Positions 1 through 8,788 of a stretch of DNA of 64,000 nucleotides are shown here, one piece after another. Each line of letters begins with the position of its first letter. Positions within the stretch are counted from its first letter, which is position 1. A program made the position numbers and the translations under genes. Origin of the DNA: Hymenobacter cyanobacteriorum. Lineage in GTDB: Bacteria > Bacteroidota > Bacteroidia > Cytophagales > Hymenobacteraceae. Below the pieces are notes generated by a model. That model did not search any database. It was given only the letters and a program-made list of their open reading frames with translations, and had not been told where the DNA came from. The stretch is from NCBI RefSeq assembly GCF_022631375.1, contig NZ_JALBGC010000002.1, forward strand, positions 124,001 through 188,000, written 5' to 3'.

Positions 1-37
1 CCGCCAGCGCGGCCGTAAGGAAGAGGGTGGGTTTCAT
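1..37 (-). CDS. 5' end of a secreted protein (partial)
   Basis: An ATG on the minus strand at 37 opens a frame that runs off the left edge, reading MKPTLFLTAALA. A short basic start followed by a hydrophobic stretch is what a signal peptide looks like. Only 12 codons are visible, so neither family nor function can be given. It lies downstream of, and on the same strand as, the DUF4468-like gene, with about 190 bases between. Confidence 0.45.
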   Translation of the reverse strand, partial: MKPTLFLTAALA

Positions 38-230
38 CGGTATTCTGAGGTTAGCTAAAGTTTCTAATCGGGCTTTTTAGCAGTACGGCTTCACCGCAGG
101 AGCTGCCCAACAATGCGACCATAACCTGAATACGCCGCACAAGTTCAGACCGTGAATCGGACCTGATAATTGCGAAGGCCAGCGCCGCCTCCCGCCGCCT
201 GGCCATGAGCTATACCCGCCAGCACTTGTT

Positions 231-818
231 CTATTCACGCCCCGTTTCGCTGCTCGGCTTGCGCATGCTCTGCTGCAAGCGGGCCAGCACCTCATCGGCA
301 ATTTCCTTAAAGCAGGTGCGCATATTTATCAGGTCGCGAAACGCCGGTTCCCGAATGGGTTTAACATTGCCATTGTAGTAAGATTCGACGGGGATTTCAG
401 TAGAGGACTGTCCGGGGCCTGGCTCAATAAAGACGAAGTCTTTCACCTCGTATTTGTAGCGGCCTTCGCGCACAGAAATTGTGGCGTTGTAGCGCAGTGA
501 GCGCGGGAGCAAGTTGTGACCTGCCCAGTCAACTGCAAAAGGGCAGACGCCGGTTGTGCGAATTACCTCGGTATCGGGCTCACGCGTGCTGACTGGAAGC
601 AGCGTGGCCGGCGTTACCTGCCGGGCCCAGGCCCGGGCGCGTAGCACTAACTCTGCCTGGCTCGCACCCTCGACGGATACCACTGCCGTGTAGGTAAACC
701 GGTGTGGGGCCTGGGCCAGGCTAAGCGTCGATAAGGTCTGACCCAGGCCAGGGTTGGCTAGGCTGCCGAGGCTCATCAGCAATAGAACCCGGAAAGCAAC
801 GGTGGAATACGGCGTCAT
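231..818 (-). CDS. Secreted DUF4468-like protein
   Basis: 195 residues starting at ATG 818. Residues 1-26 form a signal peptide (hydrophobic VLLLMSLGSLA, likely cleaved near GLGQ). The mature protein contains YTAVVSVEGASQAELVLRAR followed by WARQV, then a strand-rich stretch (YNATISVREGRYKYEVKDF) and a closing helix (CFKEIADEVLARLQQSM). This order matches the DUF4468 domain of Bacteroidota, a TBP-like fold of unknown function usually found in exported proteins. Expected in the periplasm or outer membrane. Family recognition is from pattern only. No partner gene is evident; the next gene downstream is another exported protein at the window edge. Confidence 0.6.
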   Translation of the reverse strand: MTPYSTVAFRVLLLMSLGSLANPGLGQTLSTLSLAQAPHRFTYTAVVSVEGASQAELVLRARAWARQVTPATLLPVSTREPDTEVIRTTGVCPFAVDWAGHNLLPRSLRYNATISVREGRYKYEVKDFVFIEPGPGQSSTEIPVESYYNGNVKPIREPAFRDLINMRTCFKEIADEVLARLQQSMRKPSSETGRE

Positions 819-960
819 TGGTTAGGTAAGGTCTGCTGATACTTGCGCGCTGCGAGCGAAAAGAAGGTTTTCAAAATGCAGCGGCCAGTGTGGCACAAGC
901 TACCACTAATAAAGGCGCAAATAATTTCCTCCGTATCGGACGGACACGCGGCATCAGCTC

Positions 961-995
961 AATAAAAAAAGCCCGGCACCTTGCGGCGCCGGGCT
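961..995 (-). terminator. Rho-independent terminator
   Basis: On the minus strand AGCCCGGC pairs with GCCGGGCT around a 10-base loop and is followed by a run of T (plus-strand AATAAAAAAA at 961-970). It sits 25 bases past the stop of the gene ending at 1020. Confidence 0.8.
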
Positions 996-1019
996 GGCAG
1001 AAGAAAGAAAGAACAATAA

Positions 1020-1811
1020 TTAGGCAGCAGCTTTCTCGCCGTTCTCGCGGTCGTCGATGGCTTTGCGCAGCTTGGCAATGGCCTGCAGCGCGCGCTCCTC
1101 ATCGAGGCGGTTGATGTTGAGCAGCATCTTGGTCTTCTCGGGGCGGGTAATCACCGGGTGGTTCAGCAGACGGATGATTTCCTCTTTCTGCGAAGCCGTG
1201 GCGTATTGCACCGCTACGGGCGCTTCGGCGGCAACGGCCGGCGCTTCGGCAGGCACCACCTGCATGGCGGGCACGGGCTGAGCCACGGCGGCTACGGCCG
1301 GCACCGGCGCGGTAGCGGCGGGCTTGTTGGTGTCGTAGTCCATTTCCTCGGCAGGAGTGGGCTCATAGCCGGCGGCGCGGATAATCCAGGCCAGGATGTT
1401 GCGGTAGGCCTTGCCCACGGCGCGGGTCTGCGCCATGCTCATAATGGCAAACTCCTGGTAGAATTTCTTGCCGCTCTCCTTGTTCGAGCACACGGCGAAG
1501 CCGGCACCCACCGTCACGCCGTGGCGGATGTCGAACAGCGTCACTTTGGCCTGGTATTTCAGTTCCTCGGGGCTGCCCACGTTGATGACGTGCTCCACGA
1601 TGGGCACGATGCCCAGGCGCGAGCCGGCGTACTGCCAGCCCTCCACGTTCACAAACTCCTTGCCCTGCACAGTCGTGCTAAGCTTGTTGTCTTTAATGAA
1701 CTTGGCAAGGTCCTTCGCCAAATCCAGCGTCTCGTCGGAACGCGCGATGTCGAAACTTTCGACTTTAGCCTTCTTGGTAACTTCTTTGGTGGTTTTGGGA
1801 GCCTCGTTCAT
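1020..1811 (-). CDS. Conserved phage-like protein with SMAQTRAVGK motif
   Basis: 263 residues from ATG 1811; an in-frame ATG at 1838 would add nine residues (MDTLKPHTA), but the methionine before NEAPKTTKEV fits better. The core (about residues 20-150) has GKEFVNVEGWQYAG, then SMAQTRAVGKAYRNILAW and AAGYEPTPAEEMDYD. This motif order recurs in uncharacterised phage and bacterial proteins that I associate with single-strand annealing (Erf/Rad52-like) proteins, but this is a weak resemblance, not an assignment. Residues about 155-200 are an Ala/Pro/Val-rich linker, followed by a helical C-terminal domain (TASQKEEIIRLLNHP ... ALQAIAKLRKAI). It is monocistronic with its own terminator, and there are no phage structural genes beside it. 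A DNA-repair or recombination role is inference. Confidence 0.55.
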   Translation of the reverse strand: MNEAPKTTKEVTKKAKVESFDIARSDETLDLAKDLAKFIKDNKLSTTVQGKEFVNVEGWQYAGSRLGIVPIVEHVINVGSPEELKYQAKVTLFDIRHGVTVGAGFAVCSNKESGKKFYQEFAIMSMAQTRAVGKAYRNILAWIIRAAGYEPTPAEEMDYDTNKPAATAPVPAVAAVAQPVPAMQVVPAEAPAVAAEAPVAVQYATASQKEEIIRLLNHPVITRPEKTKMLLNINRLDEERALQAIAKLRKAIDDRENGEKAAA

Positions 1812-2407
1812 GGCGGTGTGGGGTTTTAATGTGTCCAACTGATGTTCGGGTTAATAACCCAAAGCTAGAAAGAAACGTGCCACAATTGCCAAAAATATTG
1901 GTAAATTTTTATAATGAAAATCAGCGTGTTATAAGTCGATTAAAAATGTATACTAGCTAATCAGGTTAGAGATGAGCTGGCATGGGCGCTATTCCATTGA
2001 AAAATCCGGCCTCTGCATCTGTTTCGGAAGCCATTTATCGAGCCAGCCGGGCCGCTACCACCAGCAGGCTACTCTTTTTTAGGTGGCCGAAACAACCTTT
2101 TTTCGCCTGCTTCCGAGTAGCCTACACACCCGCTCGTAGCGGCCGGCCGAACCGACCCACCTCGTTTCGCCGCCCTGCTTCATCACCGGCGAGCCAATGA
2201 GCGGCCGCAGCAGTTGGCGCCAATTGCTACGGCCGTTTCAGCCGGCCGCCACCCATCCTTTTTCTCCCTTTTCGGGCGGCTCCCGGCCGTGCCGTGAGGG
2301 CTGCCGCGGGCCAACTGGTCTGGCGGCAGCCAACCCCTCCGTAGCCGTTTTATCGGCCAGCGGGACGGGTGTGCCCATTCCGCTCCACCATTAATCAACT
2401 CTTCGCC
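1812..2407. other. Intergenic region, divergent promoters
   Basis: About 600 bases between divergently transcribed genes. The first third (about 1850-1980) is clearly AT-richer than the surroundings and probably holds the promoter of the minus-strand gene. The rest is GC-rich, and its short open frames look like shadows without coding character. I see no RNA gene here. Confidence 0.5.
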
Positions 2408-3307
2408 ATGACCACATCTGTAAACCCATCCGTCCGCCGCCTTTGGTTATTTGCCCTGGGCCTGGCCCTGCTCGGCCTGCTGAGCCTGGGCGTCAGCAGC
2501 TGCAAAAAAGACGCCACCCCGCCCGCCGAAGACCCCGACGCCGTGGCCAACGTGAAGCTGGCCACCTCGCCCACGCTCGGCAGCTACCTCACCGATGCCA
2601 ACGGCAACACGCTCTACTTTTTCGCCCGCGACATCGACGGCGCCAATGCCTGCACCAGCGCCACCTGCATGCCGCTGTGGCCGGTGTACTACGAAGCCAA
2701 CATCAAAGTGCCCAAAGCCCTGAACGCCGCCGATTTCGCCACCAAAACCACCGCCGACGGCCGCCAGCAAACCACCTACAAAGGCTGGCCCCTCTATTAT
2801 TACGCCCCGGCCACTGGCGGCGTGTACACCCGCGAAACGCCCGGCCAGACGGGTGGCAACGGCATTGGCGGCATCTGGCACGTGCTGAACCCCGGTTACA
2901 ACCTTATGCTAGCCAGCAAAAACGTCGAGGATAAAACCACGCACGTGGTGGCCAGTAAAACCTTTATGGTGGATGCCCAGGGCCGCACGCTCTACTACTT
3001 TGCCAAAGACAACACCAGCGCCAGTACCCAGCCCACCAACTGCACGGGCGGTTGCGCCGCCATCTGGCCCGCCCTGTATATGAGTGCGCCGGTAGCGCCT
3101 TCGTCGCTGAAAAACACTGATTTCGCCACCATTACCCGCGAATCCAATTCATCGGGCGGGGCTTACGGCGGTACGGGAGCTACTCAGCAACTCACCTACA
3201 AAGGCCACCCGCTCTATTATTACGCCGGCGATGCCGCGACCCGCGGCAAAGTGGAAGGGCACGACCTGGACGACTCCGGCGACAAATGGTACGTAGCCGC
3301 GCCGTAA
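2408..3307 (+). CDS. Lipoprotein with two secreted repeats (Lipoprotein_15)
   Basis: 299 residues from ATG 2408; an upstream non-consensus start would place 13 residues before the signal peptide, so it was rejected. Residues 1-31 are a lipoprotein signal ending VSSC, with Cys32 as the lipid anchor and KKD after it, the usual Bacteroidota pattern. Two copies of the Lipoprotein_15 (PF03640, COG4315) repeat follow. The first runs from GSYLTDANGNTLYFFARD to CMPLWPVYY; the second from MVDAQGRTLYYFAKD to CAAIWPALY. Each has the Cys pair and WP typical of the family, and each ends in TYKGxPLYYYA. The biochemical role of these repeats is unknown. Monocistronic, with a long inverted repeat right after the stop. 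Confidence 0.8.
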   Translation: MTTSVNPSVRRLWLFALGLALLGLLSLGVSSCKKDATPPAEDPDAVANVKLATSPTLGSYLTDANGNTLYFFARDIDGANACTSATCMPLWPVYYEANIKVPKALNAADFATKTTADGRQQTTYKGWPLYYYAPATGGVYTRETPGQTGGNGIGGIWHVLNPGYNLMLASKNVEDKTTHVVASKTFMVDAQGRTLYYFAKDNTSASTQPTNCTGGCAAIWPALYMSAPVAPSSLKNTDFATITRESNSSGGAYGGTGATQQLTYKGHPLYYYAGDAATRGKVEGHDLDDSGDKWYVAAP

Positions 3308-3337
3308 TAGCAGAAGTGGAAATCAGTCAAAACAGAC

Positions 3338-3426
3338 CGTCATGCTGAGCTTGCCGAAGCATCTCTACCGCCGGAGTAAATCAATTACTATGGCGGTAGA
3401 GATGCTTCGGCAAGCTCAGCATGACG
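3338..3426. repeat. Long perfect inverted repeat, family A
   Basis: Arms 3338-3372 and 3392-3426 are perfect 35-base complements around a 19-base loop. The arm core CGTCATGCTGAG ... CGAAGCATCTCTACCG recurs at 27146-27246. It lies between convergent genes, so the transcript could also act as a terminator, but there is no T-run. Confidence 0.9.
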
Positions 3427-3449
3427 TTCTATTTCTACTTAAAAAAGCC

Positions 3450-4109
3450 TTACCCGCCTTCCAGAATGTGGCCGTCGCGCATCACAATCTTGCGGTCGGC
3501 CATTTCGGCCAACTGGTCGTTGTGCGTCACGATGACGAACGTCTGGCCAAGCTCCTTGCGCAGCAGGAAGAAAATCTGGTGCAGCTCCTGGGCGTTTTTG
3601 GTGTCGAGGTTGCCGCTGGGCTCGTCGGCGAAAATGATTTCGGGCGAGTTGATGAGCGAGCGGGCCACCGACACGCGCTGTTGCTCACCGCCGCTCATTT
3701 CGCTGGGCTTGTGCTCGGCGCGGTGCTCCATGTTCATCATGGCGAGCAGCTCGCGGGCCCGCACGCGCACCTCACGCTCGGTGCGGCCGGCCAGGTAGGC
3801 GGGTAGGCACACGTTTTCGAGGGCCGTGAACTCGGGCAACAGGTTGTGAAACTGGAAGATGAAACCGATGTGCCGGTTGCGGAACCGGGCCAAATCGTTG
3901 CGCCCCAGTGAGCTCACCGACTCGCCGTCGAACAGAATGTCGCCCGAATCGGGCGTATCCAAAGTGCCCAGAATGTGCAGCAGCGTGCTTTTGCCGGCCC
4001 CCGAGGAGCCAACGATGCTGACGATTTCCGACTTTTCAATCGTCAAATCGATACCCTTGAGCACGTTCAGGGAATTGTAGCTCTTGTGAATGTTGATAGC
4101 TTGCAGCAA
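3450..4109 (-). CDS. ABC transporter ATP-binding protein, LolD type
   Basis: 219 residues if read from TTG at 4109. The frame stays open further upstream, but there is no ATG, and the family homology begins exactly at LQAINIHKSY. Walker A GSSGAGKST is at residues 34-42, the Q-loop follows in FIFQFHNLLPEF, the signature is MSGGEQQR, Walker B is IIFADEPSGNLD, and the switch His is in VTHND. The ILGTLDTPDSG stretch and overall length match LolD/MacB-like ATPases, which power lipoprotein release or export by extracting cargo from the inner membrane. The permease is not adjacent, which is common in Bacteroidota. Gene and GH113-like neighbour are divergent, 137 bases apart. Confidence 0.82.
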   Translation of the reverse strand: MLQAINIHKSYNSLNVLKGIDLTIEKSEIVSIVGSSGAGKSTLLHILGTLDTPDSGDILFDGESVSSLGRNDLARFRNRHIGFIFQFHNLLPEFTALENVCLPAYLAGRTEREVRVRARELLAMMNMEHRAEHKPSEMSGGEQQRVSVARSLINSPEIIFADEPSGNLDTKNAQELHQIFFLLRKELGQTFVIVTHNDQLAEMADRKIVMRDGHILEGG

Positions 4110-4207
4110 CGGCGGGCAGCGAAAACGTGAGAAATGCGGTAGTGGCAAAGCTACGCAGAAACCCAGCGGTGCGCAGCCCGCCACTATACGCAATTTCGCC
4201 CGGCGCG

Positions 4208-4215
4208 TAGCTTTG
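4208..4215 (+). promoter_or_regulatory. Promoter -7 element TAGCTTTG
   Basis: TAGCTTTG matches the Bacteroidota TAnnTTTG box. It lies 5 bases before the first ATG (4220) but 32 bases before the second (4247). Transcription would start near 4222, which favours 4247 as the translation start. No clear upstream TTTG was found. Confidence 0.45.
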
Positions 4216-4246
4216 AACAATGCCCGCCCCCGATTTTTCCTTTCCT

Positions 4247-5410
4247 ATGACGCCGCCCCTCGTTCCGGCGCAGCGCTGGTGGCCCTGGGCGCTGGCTGCT
4301 GTGCTGCCACTGCTGCTGTTTTTCTGGTTCCGGCCCCGCCAGGCCGCGGCTCCCGCCGACACCGCCCACGAGGCCCAAACGCTGGCCGAAGCGCCCTCGC
4401 CCTTTGCCGAGCGCGGCCGGGGCGCGGTGGTATCCGACAGCACCCGCCTGCGCGGCGTGAGCTGGGTGGGCGGCGACTCCATCACGGCCGCCGAGCTGGA
4501 GCCGCTGCTGAAGGACCACGTGAGCTGGCTGGCCCAGACGCCATTCGGCTGGCAGGCCAGCGCTACCGAGCCGGCCATCCGCAGCAACTTTGGGCGGCCC
4601 AGCGGGCGCTTCGGGCTGTGGGGTGAAAGCGATGCCGGCATTGCCTACACGGCGCGGCTGGCGCGGCCCAAGGGCATCCGCACGCTGCTGAAACCGCATT
4701 TGTGGGTGCGCGGCCGCAGCTCCTGGCCCGGCGACATCAATATGACCAGCGCGGCCGATTGGAACGCGTGGTTTGCCGGCTACACCGCCTTTATCCTGCA
4801 CTACGCGGCACTGGCCGAGGCTGAGCATTTTGAGGGCCTGTGCATCGGTACCGAGCTGCAGCACGCCACCGAGCCGGCCCACGAAAAAGCCTGGCGCGGC
4901 CTCATCAAGCAGATTCGGCGGGTGTACCACGGCCCGCTGACTTATGCCGCCAACTGGAGCGGCGAGTATGAACAGATTAAATTCTGGGACGCGCTTGACT
5001 ACGTGGGCATTCAAGCCTACTTCCCGCTCAGCACCCAGCCCAACCCGCCGCTCGATTCGCTGCTGCGCGGCTGGCAGCCGCATTTGCAAAAGCTGGCGCA
5101 GTGGCAGAAGAAAATCAAAAAGCCCATCGTCTTCACTGAAGTGGGCTACAAAACCACGCCCGATGCCGCCGCCAAGCCCTGGGAATGGCCCCAGCGCCTG
5201 GCCGCCGCCGCGCCGGCCGACGAAGCCACCCAGGCCCGCTGCTACGAGGCCCTGTTCCGGGCCTGCTGGGGGCTGCCGTGGCTGAAAGGCATGTTCATCT
5301 GGAAGTGGTACCCGAGCCTGCAACCCGACGGCTCGGCCCGCCGCCACGCCGATTTCACGCCCCAGCACAAGCCCGCCGAGGCCGTGCTGGCCCGCTGGTA
5401 CGGGCAGTAG
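4247..5410 (+). CDS. GH113-like glycoside hydrolase, membrane-anchored or secreted
   Basis: 387 residues from ATG 4247 (an ATG at 4220 would add nine). The N-terminus is a hydrophobic signal or anchor (WWPWALAAVLPLLLFFWF). The rest is a TIM barrel of the GH113 (beta-mannanase-like) type. RGVSWVGGDSITAAELEPLL opens the barrel, and GIRTLLKPHLWVRG gives a substrate-loop strand. CIGTELQ carries the probable acid/base Glu203, DALDYVGIQAYFPL follows, and FTEVGYK carries the probable nucleophile Glu298. It ends with MFIWKWYP and ADFTPQHKPAEAVL, also typical. The likely substrate is a beta-mannan or related polysaccharide outside the cytoplasm, but GH113 enzymes vary, so the exact specificity is open. 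Confidence 0.78.
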   Translation: MTPPLVPAQRWWPWALAAVLPLLLFFWFRPRQAAAPADTAHEAQTLAEAPSPFAERGRGAVVSDSTRLRGVSWVGGDSITAAELEPLLKDHVSWLAQTPFGWQASATEPAIRSNFGRPSGRFGLWGESDAGIAYTARLARPKGIRTLLKPHLWVRGRSSWPGDINMTSAADWNAWFAGYTAFILHYAALAEAEHFEGLCIGTELQHATEPAHEKAWRGLIKQIRRVYHGPLTYAANWSGEYEQIKFWDALDYVGIQAYFPLSTQPNPPLDSLLRGWQPHLQKLAQWQKKIKKPIVFTEVGYKTTPDAAAKPWEWPQRLAAAAPADEATQARCYEALFRACWGLPWLKGMFIWKWYPSLQPDGSARRHADFTPQHKPAEAVLARWYGQ

Positions 5411-5415
5411 GGGCC

Positions 5416-5496
5416 GTAGCGTGGACGCTGCGAGTCCGCGCATTCGTTGAGCTGGAAATGCGCGGAGAATGCGCGGACTCGCAGCGTCCACGCTAC
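5416..5496. repeat. Long perfect inverted repeat, family B
   Basis: Arms 5416-5445 and 5467-5496 are perfect 30-base complements (GTAGCGTGGACGCTGCGAGT at the outer end) with a 21-base loop. A related single hairpin occurs at 30035-30055. It sits 5 bases after the GH113-like stop and just before the sucC promoter. Confidence 0.88.
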
Positions 5497-5510
5497 AATG
5501 CTGGTAATCC

Positions 5511-5544
5511 TTTGCGCTAATCAAATCCAGCCGCCGTACTTTCG
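5511..5544 (+). promoter_or_regulatory. Putative sucC promoter
   Basis: TTTG at 5511-5514 and TACTTTCG at 5537-5544, 22 bases apart, resemble the -33 and -7 boxes of Bacteroidota (last-but-one base C instead of T). The sucC ATG is 52 bases downstream. Confidence 0.5.
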
Positions 5545-5596
5545 TGCCACCAAACCGCGAGGTAGCGTAGCTCAACACCACCCCTTACCCGTTTTT

Positions 5597-6793
<1,197 letters not shown>

Positions 6794-6798
6794 AGGCA

Positions 6799-6882
6799 AG
6801 TTAAAAGTTGAGAGTTAAAAGTTAAAAAGCCCGCCTGAATCATCAGGCGGGCTTTTTAACTTTTAACTCTCAACTTTTAACT
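6799..6882. terminator. Bidirectional terminator inside a 40-bp inverted repeat
   Basis: Arms 6799-6838 and 6843-6882 are perfect 40-base complements with a 4-base loop. The inner part is AAAAAGCCCGCCTGA / TCAGGCGGGCTTTTT, a classical terminator on both strands serving convergent sucC and ohr. The outer AT-rich part (AGTTAAAAGTTGAGAGTTAA) looks like repeat-derived sequence. Confidence 0.9.
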
Positions 6883-6883
6883 G

Positions 6884-7318
6884 CTAGACAGGAATGGCTT
6901 CGCCTTTCACTTTCAATTCGACTTCCATGTTGCCGCGGGTACCTACCGAGTAGGGGCAGATTTCATGAGCCTTGCGCACCATGTCGATGGTTTTGGCCTG
7001 GTCGAACGATTTCAGGTCGACGTCGAGCACGGCGCTCAGGCCGTAGCCCTCGCCTTCCTGAAACAGCGTGACCGAGCACTGCACGGTGGTTTCGGCATCG
7101 AGCTTGTCGCCGGCGCGCTGGGCGATGACGAGCAGGGCCTGCTGGAAGCACGAAGCGTAGCCGGCCGCAAACAGCTCTTCGGGGTTGGTGGCGTTCTTCT
7201 TGCCACCGAGGCCTTCGGGCACCGACATGTCGAGGTCGATAATGCCGGTGGCGGAGCGGACGTGGCCGCTACGGCCACCAACGGCCGAAGCATCGGCCGT
7301 GTACAGGTTCTTTTTCAT
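6884..7318 (-). CDS. ohr: Organic hydroperoxide resistance protein (Ohr/OsmC family)
   Basis: 144 residues from ATG 7318. Reads MKKNLYTADASAVGGRSGHV, then NPEELFAAGYASCFQQAL with the first catalytic Cys57, and HEICPYSVGTRGN with the second, Cys121. These two cysteines, the length and the closing VELKVKG strand define Ohr. The enzyme reduces organic and lipid hydroperoxides in the cytoplasm using dihydrolipoamide-type thiols. Ohr is usually controlled by an OhrR-type regulator, but no such gene is adjacent. Confidence 0.93.
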   Translation of the reverse strand: MKKNLYTADASAVGGRSGHVRSATGIIDLDMSVPEGLGGKKNATNPEELFAAGYASCFQQALLVIAQRAGDKLDAETTVQCSVTLFQEGEGYGLSAVLDVDLKSFDQAKTIDMVRKAHEICPYSVGTRGNMEVELKVKGEAIPV

Positions 7319-7434
7319 CAGGTGTAACAGGAGGTGAAAGAATACAGAATACAGATTACTGGTCAGCTTAACCCGCTTTTCGGGCCGAAGGTTATGGTTG
7401 AGCTTAGCCGGGAGGGGAGAAAAGTGCCTCGTAA

Positions 7435-7466
7435 TTTGGCCCCGCGCGCTTTTGCGGCTACTTTTG
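7435..7466 (+). promoter_or_regulatory. tRNA-Arg promoter (TTTG - 20 - TACTTTTG)
   Basis: TTTG at 7435-7438 and a perfect TACTTTTG at 7459-7466, separated by 20 bases. The tRNA begins 19 bases after the -7 box, so this is a well-placed Bacteroidota-type promoter. Confidence 0.7.
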
Positions 7467-7484
7467 CAGTCCTATCCAGGACCT

Positions 7485-7556
7485 GGCCGCGTCGTACAAC
7501 GGATAGTATGAGAGTTTCCGAAGCTCTTGATTTAGGTTCGATTCCTAACGCGGCCA
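7485..7556 (+). tRNA. tRNA-Arg (anticodon CCG)
   Basis: 72 bases. The acceptor GGCCGCG (7485-7491) pairs with CGCGGCC (7549-7555), discriminator A. The anticodon arm is AGAGT-TTCCGAA-GCTCT with anticodon CCG, which reads CGG. The T arm is TTAGG-TTCGATT-CCTAA. The 3' CCA is not encoded. Confidence 0.93.
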
Positions 7557-7561
7557 CTGAA

Positions 7562-7594
7562 AACCCCCTTTACAGCTTGTAAAGGGGGTTTTTG
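7562..7594 (+). terminator. Terminator after tRNA-Arg
   Basis: AACCCCCTTTACA pairs with TGTAAAGGGGGTT around the short loop GCT, followed by TTT. It lies 6 bases after the tRNA end. Confidence 0.88.
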
Positions 7595-7868
7595 CTTTTC
7601 CGAGTAACGCTTTGGGGCAACAGAGTCGGAAAAGATTCTTCCGGGTAATATGGCCTGAAGCTATTGCTGTTTAATTCTGATTCCTCCCGCCGCTTTTCCA
7701 CTTTTCCTTCAATTGCCCTCCGCGTTGGGGCGGCGGTGCGGGCATTCCGGCTCCAGCCTGGGCTCAACCCGTAAAGCGAGCGCAGGTAGTCTTGCCCCCG
7801 GAGCTCGGCCATTGGTCTAAGCATGCATGGCTGCCGGCTTAGGCGTTGTTCAAGTCGTAGGCGCAGGG

Positions 7869-8720
7869 CTAATGGTAGAAGGAAACCGATATCTGCTTTG
7901 TGCATGCCAACGGCTGCCGCGCGCGGGTTTCTGTAGGACGTCCGATGGCGGGCTCGAAGGGCGGCAACAGGCGCACGATGCGCAGGGCTTCCTCGTCGTA
8001 GTCCGGGCCCAAGCCTTCCACGACGTGCGGGAAAGTGAGTTGGCCGGTGGGTTCCACGATGCACTCCACCTGCACGTAGGTGTCTACCGGAGGATGCGGC
8101 GCGGTGGGGCGCATCAGCCTGCGGATTTGCTCGTCCAGCGCCCGGTAGCCGCCCGGAAATTCCGGCATCAGCTCAAGCTCGTCCTTGTGGTGGCAGCGCG
8201 GCAGCTGCAGCTGAAAGGAATCCAGGACGGCGCGGCGCGCGCCGGTTTCGCGGTAAGCAACGTCGGCCTGGCGCAGATGCCAGGCCGCGTTGAGCTTAAC
8301 ATCCTCCTGGTGGTCGGTCAGGAACCAGTGAATGCCCAGCCCCGTGAGCACGACCAAAGCCCCGGCCCCAAAGCCGAAGCCGGCCAGACGCTTGGCTGGC
8401 TGGGCCACGAGTAGCAGGGTCATGCCCAGGGCCGCGAGCAGCACGGTTGTGGCAGGATGTTCGTGCAGCCAGGGCCAGTTGCTGCGGGCCGGGGCGTGCG
8501 CCCCGGGCAGTTTCGCCGACACGATGCACACCAACAGGTAGAAACTGCCCGTCAGCGCTGCAGCCAGCACCGCCAACCATACCAGGCGTATGCGCCGGGC
8601 CCGCCCCGTCAGGCCCGCCACGTGGCTTAGTTTGTGAAAGCGCAGGCCGAGTGCCAGGATGGCTACGGGAGGCCCTAGTATTACCAGGAAGAGAAAAAAG
8701 ACAAGGAGAGTCGTTGACAT
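7869..8720 (-). CDS. Membrane protein with C-terminal TonB-like domain
   Basis: 283 residues from ATG 8720; the much longer open frame upstream is the shadow of the glycosyltransferase gene. There are four predicted membrane segments: LVFFLFLVILGPPVAILAL, RLVWLAVLAAALTGSFYLLV, VLLAALGMTLLLVA and GALVVLTGLGIHWFL. The C-terminal about 110 residues (PEFPGGYRALDEQIRRLM, CIVEPTGQLTFPHVVEGLG, YDEEALRIVRLLPPFEPA) form a TonB C-terminal-like domain as in Bacteroidota energy-transducer-like proteins. The expected signature YPGG is PGG here. It may contact an outer-membrane receptor or be an orphan envelope protein. It is the last gene of the radical SAM / GT2 operon, 68 bases behind the GT2 gene. Confidence 0.65.
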   Translation of the reverse strand: MSTTLLVFFLFLVILGPPVAILALGLRFHKLSHVAGLTGRARRIRLVWLAVLAAALTGSFYLLVCIVSAKLPGAHAPARSNWPWLHEHPATTVLLAALGMTLLLVAQPAKRLAGFGFGAGALVVLTGLGIHWFLTDHQEDVKLNAAWHLRQADVAYRETGARRAVLDSFQLQLPRCHHKDELELMPEFPGGYRALDEQIRRLMRPTAPHPPVDTYVQVECIVEPTGQLTFPHVVEGLGPDYDEEALRIVRLLPPFEPAIGRPTETRARQPLACTKQISVSFYH

Positions 8721-8788
8721 GAGCAGCGAAAAAGATGAATTGAAGCTCCGCCAGCATCTACTGGCGAAGACATGAAGGCCATGGACGC

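Noticed and set aside
4184..5581. 465-codon minus-strand frame opposite the GH113-like gene
   Set aside because: Low-complexity shadow frame without homology; the plus strand has clear GH113 motifs.
7570..8064. Minus-strand ORF upstream of the TonB-C gene stop
   Set aside because: It ends inside the tRNA terminator and overlaps the TonB-C gene out of frame; no family pattern.
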